DNA of 32,529 nucleotides from Actinomycetes bacterium (lineage in GTDB: Bacteria > Actinomycetota > Acidimicrobiia > Acidimicrobiales > RAAP-2). Below, in pieces: positions 1-8,778 of this stretch. How positions within the stretch are numbered: the first letter of the stretch is position 1; every line of letters begins with the position of its first letter. The stretch covers positions 1 to 32,529 of the forward strand of contig JAKABC010000002.1 in assembly GCA_021802025.1 (NCBI GenBank), in the 5' to 3' direction. The translations under genes and the position numbers were made by a program. Below the pieces are notes generated by a model. It was not told where the DNA came from. It did not search any database and saw only the letters and a list, made by a program, of their open reading frames with translations.

Positions 1-392
1 ATCCGGCGCTGGTCGACCAGGTCGCGGGTCACCTCGCGCCGACGCTCGTCGCCCGAGGCCTCGGCCTGCTCGAGGAGCCCCTCGAGCCTCGTCGCCTCGA
101 GGGACTCGACGTGCTCGAGCCACTCCCGGTAGCGCTCCAGCTCGCCCGACGGGTCGGCCTGGGCCTCGAGCTCGCGCCGGCGCCGGCGGGACCGGTCGAG
201 CAGCTCGGTCAGCCCCTCGACGTGCTCGCCGTCGTCGGTCTCGAAGCCCTCGCGCAGCAGCCGGTCGAGGGCCGCCTCGAGGTCGCCGTCCTCCAAGAGG
301 TCGTCGACCAGTCGGCCGAGGAGGTCCTCGGCGTCGACGTCGTCGAAGTCGTCGCCCTCGCCGAAGCGGCGGAACCGGTACCGGACGGCCAC
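1..392 (-). CDS. Partial partner protein of the MoxR ATPase, probably a VWA-domain protein (C-terminus beyond the window)
   Basis: The reading frame starts at a GTG (392-390) that overlaps the TAG stop of the upstream MoxR gene (TAGTG), so translation is probably coupled. About 130 residues are visible. They begin VAVRYRFRRFGEG, followed by an acidic stretch and then a highly charged Arg/Glu-rich, probably helical region. No von Willebrand factor A domain (MIDAS motif) lies in the visible part. The VWA call rests on the known pairing of MoxR-type AAA+ ATPases with a downstream VWA protein, as in the mycobacterial Rv0958/Rv0959-like pair, and on resemblance of this N-terminus to that group as I remember it. 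Such pairs are thought to act as chaperone-like or metal-insertion machines. The gene continues past position 1. The frame is well supported; the family is inferred. Confidence 0.7.
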   Translation of the reverse strand, partial: MAVRYRFRRFGEGDDFDDVDAEDLLGRLVDDLLEDGDLEAALDRLLREGFETDDGEHVEGLTELLDRSRRRRRELEAQADPSGELERYREWLEHVESLEATRLEGLLEQAEASGDERRREVTRDLVDQRR

Positions 393-1816
393 TAGCGCGC
401 CCGGGAGCGGTAGAGCGCCCGGGCCCCGGAGGCGTCCTTGGCGAGGCGCTTGGTCAGGTAGAGCCCCTCGAGGAGGAACTCCAGGGCCGCGGCCCGCTCC
501 CCCGGGCCGGCGCCGGGCCCGGCCAGGCGCTCGACCGGACCGGCGAGCACCGGCAGCGCCTCGAGGGCGCTGGTGTACTGCGCGTCGGGCAGGTCGTCAC
601 CGGTGTGCACCACGACCTCGCCGTTGAAGGCGGCCACGATCTCGGGCGCCTCCTCGAGCAGGACCGTCTCGGCGAAGCACTGGCGCACCGCCAGCGCGAC
701 CAGGGCCGACACGACCTGGTCGGCCTCGGCGTCGTCGAGGGTGTCGAGCTCGATCTTGCCCTGGGTCGACTGGACGAGGGCGCTCAGGTCACTCACCCGC
801 GGCACCACCGCCGCGTCCCCGGTGCGCAGGGTGCGGCGCAGGGCGCTCGCCACCACCACCTCGTAGTTGGCGATCGAGAGGCGCACCGAGACCCCGGACT
901 TCTGGTTGATGGCGTTGGAGCGACGCGCCACGTGGCTCACGCGCGCGACGATCTCCTCGATGAACCAGGGCACGACGAGGGGCACGGGCGTGGCCGGCAC
1001 GTGAGCCTCCTGGTGCACGATGGCGATCTCGGTGGAGAGGTCCTCGGGGTAGTGGGTGCGAATCTGACTGCCGAAGCGGTCCTTCAACGGCGTGATGAGC
1101 CGGCCCCGGTTGGTGTAGTCCTCGGGGTTCGCCGTCGCCACGACCATCACGTCGAGGTCCAGACGCACCAGGTGACCGCGGATCTGAACGTCGCGCTCCT
1201 CGAGCACGTTCAACAGGCCCACCTGGATCCGCTCGGCCAGGTCGGGCAGCTCGTTGATGGCGAAGATCCCGCGGTTCGACTTGGGCACCAGGCCGTAGCT
1301 CAGTGCCCGCGGGTCGTCGAGGTAGAGCCCACCCGCGACCTTGATCGGGTCGACCTCGCCGATGAGGTCGGCCATCGAGGTGTCGGGCGAGGCCAACTTC
1401 TCGGCGAAGCGACGGCTGCGGTGCACCCACTCGAGCGGTGTGTCGTCCCCGTGTTCGGCCACCGCCGCGATCCCGTGGGCCGATATCGGGTGGAAGGGGT
1501 CGTCGCGCACGTCCGAGCCGGCGACGATCGGCAGCCACTCGTCGAGGAGTTCGACGAGCGAACGGATGATGCGGGTCTTGGCCTGGCCCCGCTCCCCGAG
1601 CAGGATGACGTCGTGTCCGGCCAGCAGGGCCGTCTCGAGCTGGGGCAGGACCGAGTCCTCGTAGCCGAGCACACTGGCCGTGAGCGGCTGGCCGGCGGCC
1701 AGGCGCGTCTCGAGGTTCTCGCGCATCTCGACGCGCACGGGGCGCGATACGTAGCCCGACGCGCGCAGGGCGCCGAGCGTGGTGGGTAGGTCGCGGGGGG
1801 CCACGGGAGTCGTCAT
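392..1816 (-). CDS. MoxR-type AAA+ ATPase (magnesium-chelatase subunit I-like)
   Basis: This 474-residue cytoplasmic AAA+ ATPase has a P-loop GERGQAKT at residues 74-81, a Walker B-like strand GIFAINELPDL near 183-193 and a sensor-1 region VVATANPEDYTNRGRL at 225-240. These fit the MoxR/ChlI branch, whose members use ATP to remodel client proteins, usually with a VWA partner. The length matches the Rv0958-like group (about 460 residues), which is often labelled magnesium chelatase, but nothing here suggests chlorophyll synthesis. The ATG at 1816-1814 is preferred because a TAGGGT hexamer sits exactly 6 nt upstream, as expected for a leaderless transcript. The stop overlaps the start of the downstream partner gene by one base. 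The client is unknown. Confidence 0.88.
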   Translation of the reverse strand: MTTPVAPRDLPTTLGALRASGYVSRPVRVEMRENLETRLAAGQPLTASVLGYEDSVLPQLETALLAGHDVILLGERGQAKTRIIRSLVELLDEWLPIVAGSDVRDDPFHPISAHGIAAVAEHGDDTPLEWVHRSRRFAEKLASPDTSMADLIGEVDPIKVAGGLYLDDPRALSYGLVPKSNRGIFAINELPDLAERIQVGLLNVLEERDVQIRGHLVRLDLDVMVVATANPEDYTNRGRLITPLKDRFGSQIRTHYPEDLSTEIAIVHQEAHVPATPVPLVVPWFIEEIVARVSHVARRSNAINQKSGVSVRLSIANYEVVVASALRRTLRTGDAAVVPRVSDLSALVQSTQGKIELDTLDDAEADQVVSALVALAVRQCFAETVLLEEAPEIVAAFNGEVVVHTGDDLPDAQYTSALEALPVLAGPVERLAGPGAGPGERAAALEFLLEGLYLTKRLAKDASGARALYRSRAR

Positions 1817-1822
1817 ACGTGC

Positions 1823-1828
1823 ACCCTA
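1823..1828 (-). promoter_or_regulatory. Putative -10 element TAGGGT of a leaderless promoter for the MoxR gene
   Basis: On the minus strand TAGGGT (1828-1823) is followed by exactly 6 nt and then the ATG at 1816. This fits the TANNNT plus 6-7 nt geometry of actinobacterial leaderless promoters. The same hexamer and spacing recur before the MFS gene at 24198. No clear -35 is seen. The element lies in the 37-nt gap after the ABC permease stop. Confidence 0.5.
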
Positions 1829-1853
1829 GGGGTGACCCCCCGTCGGGCGGGTC

Positions 1854-2609
1854 TCAGGCGCTCTGCCAGCGGAACCAGCGCACCCCGAGCGCACCCGCCA
1901 CCGCGACGTAGCCGGCGCAGGCGAGCACCGCGAGCCACTGGGTCGACCCCCACGCCGACAGGTCGAGCACGCCGGCGTAGACGCTCATCACGCACCCGAC
2001 CGGACTCCAGCGCGAAATCGACTCCCAGGTCGCGCCGAGCACGCCGCTCGCCCCGAACAGCCCGAGGAAGATCAGCGCCACGAGCAAGAGGCGTCCCACC
2101 GCGTTCACGGCGTCGGCCGAACGCACGAGGCCGACCACGGCCTGACCGAGGGCGAGGAAGACGGCCCCGCCGAGGGTCGAGGCGAGCAGGACGAGCAGGT
2201 ACTGCCCGAGGCTGGGGTGGAGGTGGTGCATCGCCGCCCCGACCACCACCACCACCAGGGAGACCACCAGGTTGGCGACGCCCTGGGCCAGCAGGCGGCT
2301 GCCCATCACCACCCACGCGGGCGCCGGGCTGACCCGCAGGCGCTGGAGCACCCCGGTGTCGCGGTCGCGCGCGACCCGGGTCGCATAACCCATGAGCCCG
2401 AAGGTCGCCAGCCCGTAGGCCACCGCGATCCCGATGATGTAGTAGGCGCCGCCCATCGTCCGGGTGCCCTTGTGGCCGTTGGTGATGAAGAGGATCCACA
2501 GCGGCAACAAGAGCCCGACCACGATCGAACGGCGAGCCTTTATCAGCACGAGCAGGTCGGCGCGCACAAGCGCACCGAGCATCACGCGGGTCGCGGGCGC
2601 CTCATTCAC
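1854..2609 (-). CDS. ABC-2 type transporter permease
   Basis: This 251-residue integral membrane protein has about six hydrophobic segments: roughly residues 28-43, 55-75, 107-127, 137-160, 171-192 and 224-244. The cytoplasmic loop contains RDRDTGVLQRLRVSP (81-95), typical of ABC-2 exporter permeases, where it contacts the ATPase. It starts with GTG at 2609 inside the end of the ATPase gene (8-nt overlap, GTGAATGA), so the two halves are translationally coupled and surely form one transporter. ABC-2 pairs with one ATPase and one permease usually export drugs, lipids or antibiotics. The substrate cannot be read from sequence. It is the last gene of the hut transcription unit, which is unusual because hut operons normally carry an uptake system if any. 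Confidence 0.88.
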   Translation of the reverse strand: MNEAPATRVMLGALVRADLLVLIKARRSIVVGLLLPLWILFITNGHKGTRTMGGAYYIIGIAVAYGLATFGLMGYATRVARDRDTGVLQRLRVSPAPAWVVMGSRLLAQGVANLVVSLVVVVVGAAMHHLHPSLGQYLLVLLASTLGGAVFLALGQAVVGLVRSADAVNAVGRLLLVALIFLGLFGASGVLGATWESISRWSPVGCVMSVYAGVLDLSAWGSTQWLAVLACAGYVAVAGALGVRWFRWQSA

Positions 2610-3387
2610 GCAGGTCGCTCCCGGTCAGGCCGATGAAGACGTCCTCGAGGGTCACCGCGCCGCGCGCGACCGCGCGCACGCGCGCGTCGTCGCGGTAGCG
2701 CTCGACGAGGACGTGGGGCGGGGCCTCCGCGAGGAGCCGTCCGTGCTCGATGATCGCGACCCGGTCACAGACCGACTGGGCCTCTTCCATCGAGTGGGTC
2801 GTGAGCAGCACGCCGGCGCCCGTCGCGCGAACCTGGTCGATCCGACCCCACAGCTGACGGCGGGCCTGGGGGTCGAGGCCGGCGGTGGGCTCGTCGAGCA
2901 GGAGCAGCGAGGGCTGGTGGACCATCGCCACGGCCAGCGAGAGGCGCTGCTGCTGGCCGCCCGAGAGGTGCTTCCAGCCCCGTCCGGCCTCCTCGGCGAG
3001 TCCCACCTCACCCAGCCGGTCGGCGGCCTCCTCGGCGCTCAGTCGGACCCCGTAGAGCCCCCCGAAGAGCCGCACGATCTGGGCCAGGGTCAGCTCGGGC
3101 GAGAAGCTGTTCGCCTGGAGCTGGACCCCCAGACGGGCCCGGGCCGCGCTCGGATGGGCGAGCGCGTCGATCCCGTCGACCGTGACGCGCCCACGCCGCG
3201 GGCGCACGAGCCCCTCGATCGCCGACAGCGTCGAGGTCTTGCCGGCGCCGTTGGGCCCAAGCAGCCCGAGGATCTCCCCCGGGGCGATCGATAGGTCGAT
3301 CCCGTCGACGGCCACGTGGTCGCCGTAGCTGACGACGAGGTCGCTCACCGCGAGGGTCGCTTCGCGCGACGCGCGAGGTGTGCTCAC
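2602..3387 (-). CDS. ABC transporter ATP-binding protein (ABC-2 exporter type), in frame with hutI
   Basis: Counted from the GTG at 3387, this is a 261-residue nucleotide-binding subunit. It has Walker A GPNGAGKT (44-51), glutamines near 89-91 for the Q-loop, signature LSGGQQQR (141-148), Walker B LLLLDEPT (161-168) and H-loop His198 in LLTTHSM. Length and order are normal for the drug/antibiotic exporter ATPases that pair with ABC-2 permeases. The gene immediately downstream is such a permease, with an 8-nt overlap. The start is uncertain because the hutI frame runs into this gene with no stop. GTG 3387 is chosen because a TGA overlaps it as GTGA in another frame, the same junction used elsewhere in the operon. 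The product may be free, fused to HutI, or both. Confidence 0.9.
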   Translation of the reverse strand: MSTPRASREATLAVSDLVVSYGDHVAVDGIDLSIAPGEILGLLGPNGAGKTSTLSAIEGLVRPRRGRVTVDGIDALAHPSAARARLGVQLQANSFSPELTLAQIVRLFGGLYGVRLSAEEAADRLGEVGLAEEAGRGWKHLSGGQQQRLSLAVAMVHQPSLLLLDEPTAGLDPQARRQLWGRIDQVRATGAGVLLTTHSMEEAQSVCDRVAIIEHGRLLAEAPPHVLVERYRDDARVRAVARGAVTLEDVFIGLTGSDLRE

Positions 3388-4613
<1,226 letters not shown>

Positions 4614-4617
<4 letters not shown>

Positions 4618-6269
4618 GTCTCGCGCACCGGGACCCGCAGGCCGGTGCGCTCGGCCGTCGCCTCGGCTAGCTCGTAGCCGGCGTCGACGTGGCGCAACAC
4701 CCCCATCGCGGGGTCGTTCGTGAGGACCCGCTCGAGCTTCTCGCGCGCGAGGTCGGTACCGTCGGCCACGCAGACCTGTCCGGCGTGGATCGAGCGTCCG
4801 ATGCCGACCCCGCCCCCGTGGTGGATCGAGACCCACGACGCCCCCGACGCCGTGGCGACCAGGGCGTTGAGCAGCGGCCAGTCGGCGATCGCGTCGGAGC
4901 CATCGAGCATCCCCTCGGTCTCGCGGTACGGCGAGGCCACCGAGCCGCTGTCGAGGTGGTCGCGTCCGATCACCACCGGCGCGCTGACCTCGCCCCGGCT
5001 CACCAGGTCGTTGAAGGCGACCCCGGCCCGGTCGCGTTCGCCGTAGCCGAGCCAGCAGATCCGCGCCGGGAGGCCCTGGAAGGCGACGCGCTCCTCGGCC
5101 TTGGTGATCCAGCGCCGGAGCTTGTCGTTCTCGGGAAAGAGCTCGAGCACGGCGCGGTCGGTGACGGCGATGTCGCGCGGGTCGCCCGAGAGCGCGGCCC
5201 AGCGGAAGGGGCCCTGCCCCTCGCAAAAGAGCGGTCGGATGTAGGCCGGCACGAAGCCGGGGTAGTCGAAGGCGCGCGGGTAGCCTCCGGCCAACGCCTC
5301 GCCGCGCAGCGAGTTGCCGTAGTCGAAGACCTCGGCGCCCGCGTCCATGAACCCGACCATCGCCTCGACGTGGCGAACCATCGCCTGACGGGCCCGGTCG
5401 GTGAACTCCTCGGGCTTCTTCTCGGCGTAGTCGTGCCAGTCCGCGAGGTCGATCCCCTCGGGCAGGTAGCTCAACGGGTCGTGCGCCGAGGTCTGGTCGG
5501 TGACGATGTCCACCTCGACCCCGCGACGCAATATCTCGGGCAGGAGCGTGGCGGCGTTGCCGACCAGTCCCACACTCAGTGCCCGGCGCTGGGCCTTGGC
5601 GACCAGGACCCGCTCGAGGGCGTCGTCGAGGTCGGCCGTCCACTCGTCGAGGTAGCGCTGCTCGACCCGACGGGCGAGCCGCGTGGGGTCGACGTCGATG
5701 ACCAAACAGACGCCGTCGTTCATCGTCACCGCGAGCGGCTGGGCGCCGCCCATACCCCCGGCCCCGGCGGTGAGGGTCAGCGTGCCCGCGAGGGTCCCGT
5801 TGAAGCGCCGATCGGCGACGGCGGCGAAGGTCTCGTAGGTGCCCTGGAGGATCCCCTGGGTCCCGATGTAGATCCACGACCCCGCCGTCATCTGGCCGTA
5901 CATCGTGAGCCCGAGGGCCTCGAGGCGGCGGAACTCGGGCCAGGTGGCCCAGTCCGGGACGAGGTTGGCGTTGGCGATCACGACCCGGGGGGCCCACTCG
6001 TGGGTGCGCAGGACCCCGACCGGCCGGCCCGACTGGACGACCATCGTCTCGTCGTCCCCGAGGGTCCCCAGGGTGCGCACGAGGGCCTCGAAGCTCGGCC
6101 AGTCCCGGGCCGCCCGTCCCGTCCCGCCGTAGACGACGAGGTCGTCGGGACGCTCGGCGACCTCGGGGTCGAGGTTGTTCTGGAGCATGCGCAGGGCCGC
6201 TTCTTGGGGCCAGCCCCGTGCGCTGAGGGTCGTCCCGCGCGCCGCGCGGACCGGACGAGCGCCTTCCAT
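4614..6269 (-). CDS. hutU: Urocanate hydratase
   Basis: Second enzyme of histidine degradation: NAD-dependent hydration of urocanate to 4-imidazolone-5-propionate, cytosolic. The 551-residue length is standard. Family blocks are present in order: VYGGTGRAARDW (46-57), YIGTQGILQGTYETF (134-148), GAGGMGGAQPLAVTMN (169-184), FDYGNSLRGEAL (315-326), CEGQGPFRWAALSGDPRD (349-366) and GLPARICWLGYGER (399-412). Cys405 corresponds to the conserved catalytic-site cysteine. The ATG at 6269 has an excellent ribosome site, TAGGAGGACCATG, whose first three bases are the hutH stop. Only 7 nt therefore separate hutH from hutU. The TGA stop overlaps the GTG of hutI. No abnormality is seen. Confidence 0.98.
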
Positions 6270-6276
6270 GGTCCTC

Positions 6277-7806
6277 CTAGCTCAGGGTGACGAACCGGGC
6301 CGCGAGCTCGAGTAGTTCGCGGCTCTCGACCAGTCCGACGACGCCGGCGATCTCCGGCGACAGCCAGCGGTCGTGGCCCGGGCCGCCGGTGACCGCGTTG
6401 ACCCGCTCGCTGAGCGCGGCGCCGACCGGCGAGGGGGCGAGCGGGGCGCGCAGGGCGAGGGCGCGCGAGGCGGCCAACAGTTCGATCGCCACGACCGAGG
6501 TGAGGGCCGCGACGGAGCGGCGCAGCTTGCGCGCCGCGTGCCAGCCCATCGAGACGTGGTCCTCTTGCATCGCCGAGGAGGGAATCGAGTCCACGCTCGC
6601 CGGCGCGGCCAGCCGCTTCATCTCGCTGACCAGGGCCGCCTGGGCGTACTGGGCGATCATGAGCCCCGAGTCCACCCCGGGCGAGCCGGCGAGGAAGGCC
6701 GGCAGGCCGTAGCTGCGCGACTCGTCCATCAGTCGGTCGGTGCGTCGCTCGGCCATCGAGGCCACGTCGGCCAGGGCGATGGCGAGGAAGTCGAGGACGT
6801 AGCCGACCGGCGCCCCGTGGAAGTTCCCGTTGGAGGCGATCGTCCCGTCGGGCAGGACCGAGGGGTTGTCGATCGCCGAGGCCAGCTCGACGTCGGCGAC
6901 GGCGGCCGCGTGGCGCCACGTGTCGCGCGCCGCCCCGTGCACCTGGGGCGCGCAGCGTAACGAGTAGGCGTCTTGGACCTGGGAGGCGTCCTCGAGGTGG
7001 GACGCGACGATTCCCGAGCCCTCGAGCAGGGCCATCAGGTTGCGCGCACTCGTGCGCTGGCCCGGGTGGGGTCGCAGGGCCATCAGCTCCTCGACGAAGG
7101 CCCGGTCCGTGCCGCGTAGCGCCTGGACCGAGAGCGCCGCCGCGAGGTCGAGGTGAGTGAGCAGAGCGGCCACGTCGTCCAGGGCGAGCACGAGCTGGCC
7201 GAGCATGCCGTCGGTGCCGTTGATGAGCGCGAGACCCTCCTTCTCGGCGAGCTCGATCGGGGCGACCCCCACGTCGGCGAGCACGTCGGCCGCGCGACGG
7301 CGCTCGCCCCCCGCGTCGAGGACGTCGCCCTCGCCCATGAGGGCTAGCGCCACGTGCGCGAGCGGCGCTAAGTCCCCCGAGCAGCCGAGCGACCCGAACT
7401 CGTGCACGATCGGGGTCACCGCGTGGTTGAGCAGAGCGGCGTAGGCGTCCACCACGACCGGGCGCACCCCGGCGACGCCGCTGCACAGGGTGGCGAGGCG
7501 CGAGACCATCATGGCGCGCACCACCTCGACCTCGACCCGCTCGCCGACCCCGGCGGCGTGGCTGCGCACGAGCGAACGCTGCAGGTCTCGGCGTTCGTCG
7601 GGCGAGATGAAGGTGGTCGCGAGCGAACCGAAGCCCGTCGACAGCCCGTAGACGGGCTCGCCGGAGGCCACGCGCCGGTCGATGGCGGTGCGCTGGTGGG
7701 CCAGGCGTCGACGGACGTCGTCGGAGATCACCACGGCCTCGAAGCCCCTCGCCACCGCGACCACCTCCGCGCGGGTGAGAGGACGGTCCCCGACCGCGAC
7801 GCTCAC
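6277..7806 (-). CDS. hutH: Histidine ammonia-lyase with a Cys-Ser-Gly cofactor triad
   Basis: First enzyme of the pathway: non-oxidative deamination of L-histidine to urocanate. The 509-residue product has PVYGLSTGFGSL (51-62, with Tyr53 as in characterised enzymes) and the cofactor loop FGSLGCSGDLAPLAH (137-151). The MIO electrophile normally forms from Ala-Ser-Gly. Here the triad is Cys142-Ser143-Gly144. The serine sits at the number used in the Pseudomonas enzyme, so length and register are conserved. I believe some actinobacterial HutH proteins also carry cysteine here, but could not check. The GTG start at 7806 overlaps the hutG stop (GTGA); an upstream extension of this frame is an antisense-like artefact. 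The stop TAG lies within the hutU ribosome site. Confidence 0.97.
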   Translation of the reverse strand: MSVAVGDRPLTRAEVVAVARGFEAVVISDDVRRRLAHQRTAIDRRVASGEPVYGLSTGFGSLATTFISPDERRDLQRSLVRSHAAGVGERVEVEVVRAMMVSRLATLCSGVAGVRPVVVDAYAALLNHAVTPIVHEFGSLGCSGDLAPLAHVALALMGEGDVLDAGGERRRAADVLADVGVAPIELAEKEGLALINGTDGMLGQLVLALDDVAALLTHLDLAAALSVQALRGTDRAFVEELMALRPHPGQRTSARNLMALLEGSGIVASHLEDASQVQDAYSLRCAPQVHGAARDTWRHAAAVADVELASAIDNPSVLPDGTIASNGNFHGAPVGYVLDFLAIALADVASMAERRTDRLMDESRSYGLPAFLAGSPGVDSGLMIAQYAQAALVSEMKRLAAPASVDSIPSSAMQEDHVSMGWHAARKLRRSVAALTSVVAIELLAASRALALRAPLAPSPVGAALSERVNAVTGGPGHDRWLSPEIAGVVGLVESRELLELAARFVTLS

Positions 7807-8705
7807 GCGGCCCGCCTGGTCACGGCGGCGATCGCCTCGAGGACCACCAGGGCGCCGAGGCGGACCGTGCGCCCGTCGGGCGCGTCGCGCTCCACGTCGA
7901 TCTCGGTGACGTCGAGCGCGACCACCTGGGGCGACGCCGCCACCTCGCGCACGAAGCGGCGCACCTCGGCCGCGCTCAGCCCCCCCGGGGCCGCCCCGGG
8001 ACAGCCCGGGACGACCGCGCGGTCGGCCACGTCGAGGTCGACGTCCACGTAGACCGGCCCGCCGTGGGCGCCCGCTCGCGCGAGCGCCTCGCGAGCGAGG
8101 TCCTCGGGGCGCTCGTCGTAGAAACGCGCGCGCGCGATCGCGTGCAGCCCCGCCGCGCGGGCGTCGGCCGCGTAGGGCGCGGAGTTCGAGAAGTCGGCGA
8201 GACCCACCTGGCACACGCGGGCGCCGACCAGGCCCGCCTCGACCAGCTGGCGTACCGGGGACCCGTTGGAGCGACCCTCGCGGAAGTCGAGGTGGGCGTC
8301 GAGGGTCACCAGGCCGAACTCCCCGAGCCGCTCGCCCGCGAGGGCTGAGAGCGCCAACCAGGTGGCGGCGTTGTCGCCGCCGAGCACCACCGTGAGGTCG
8401 CACGCCGGCAGGCTCGCGCACCGGGCGCGCGTGCGCTCGACGCCCCCCTCGCCGTCGGGGTCGTCGACGTCGCCCGCGTCGAGAACGCTCACCAGTTCGG
8501 CGAGGTCGCGCCCGTCGCTCGTCGTCCAGGTCGAGTAACGCGCGAGGGCCTCGCGCAGCGCCGCCGGGGTCGAGCGCGCCGACTTGGGCGTGACCGACGT
8601 GGCGTAGGTGGGCACGCCCACCACGGCCACCGAGGCTCGACTCTCAGACCCGGGGCCCACGAGTGAGGTCGCCGGGGGCCACTTCGGGTCGGGGGAGGCC
8701 GGCAC
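7803..8705 (-). CDS. hutG: Ureohydrolase (arginase) family protein, probable formimidoylglutamase
   Basis: Probably the last hut step: hydrolysis of N-formimino-L-glutamate to glutamate and formamide. The 300-residue arginase-fold protein has the manganese motifs VVLGGDN (106-112), TLDAHLDF (134-141) and VDVDLDVAD (220-228), plus a C-terminal DVTEIDVERD block. The first motif normally reads GGDH or GGGH; Asn112 replaces that metal-binding histidine. The other ligands (Asp136, His138, Asp140, Asp223, Asp225) remain. Placement as the first gene of a complete hut operon supports formimidoylglutamase, although agmatinase or guanidinobutyrase activity is possible from fold alone. The start is GTG 8705; the next in-frame codons upstream lead to a TAA with no other start. 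A -10-like hexamer lies 6 nt upstream, so the mRNA may be leaderless. Confidence 0.85.
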   Translation of the reverse strand: MPASPDPKWPPATSLVGPGSESRASVAVVGVPTYATSVTPKSARSTPAALREALARYSTWTTSDGRDLAELVSVLDAGDVDDPDGEGGVERTRARCASLPACDLTVVLGGDNAATWLALSALAGERLGEFGLVTLDAHLDFREGRSNGSPVRQLVEAGLVGARVCQVGLADFSNSAPYAADARAAGLHAIARARFYDERPEDLAREALARAGAHGGPVYVDVDLDVADRAVVPGCPGAAPGGLSAAEVRRFVREVAASPQVVALDVTEIDVERDAPDGRTVRLGALVVLEAIAAVTRRAA

Positions 8706-8711
8706 GGGCCC

Positions 8712-8717
8712 ATGTTA
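8712..8717 (-). promoter_or_regulatory. Putative -10 element TAACAT of a leaderless hut operon promoter
   Basis: On the minus strand TAACAT (8717-8712) ends exactly 6 nt before the GTG start of hutG at 8705. This places the expected transcription start at or next to the G of GTG. No -35-like hexamer is apparent in the GC-rich upstream sequence, which would fit an activator-dependent promoter. Confidence 0.5.
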
Positions 8718-8746
8718 GGCACCGACCACGCGCCGGCGCGTCGCCG

Positions 8747-8766
8747 GGCGTCACGGACGTGACGCC
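8747..8766. promoter_or_regulatory. Perfect 9-bp inverted repeat between qcrB and hutG (candidate operator, or terminator)
   Basis: Arms GGCGTCACG and CGTGACGCC are separated by 2 nt and match perfectly. The element lies about 42-61 nt upstream of the predicted hut transcription start, and 12 nt beyond the qcrB stop when read in the direction of transcription. There is no T-run after it on the minus strand, which argues against a classical intrinsic terminator. Its near-symmetry with a 2-nt centre suits a dimeric repressor or activator. As RNA it could form an 8-bp stem with a 4-nt loop. Confidence 0.55.
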
Positions 8767-8778
8767 GCGACGGACGGG

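Noticed and set aside
4618..5997. N-terminal extension of the hutI frame through hutU
   Set aside because: The translated extension is Arg/Gly/Pro-rich noise in a different frame of hutU. The GTG at 4617 overlapping the hutU stop gives the normal HutI N-terminus.
4689..6290. 533-residue open frame on the plus strand opposite hutU, and similar long antisense frames elsewhere
   Set aside because: In very GC-rich DNA the antisense strand of real genes stays open. Its product has no recognisable motif, while the minus-strand frame encodes a perfect urocanate hydratase.
8711..8713. ATG just upstream of hutG as its start
   Set aside because: It is out of frame with hutG; the in-frame sequence upstream of GTG 8705 reaches a TAA within four codons.
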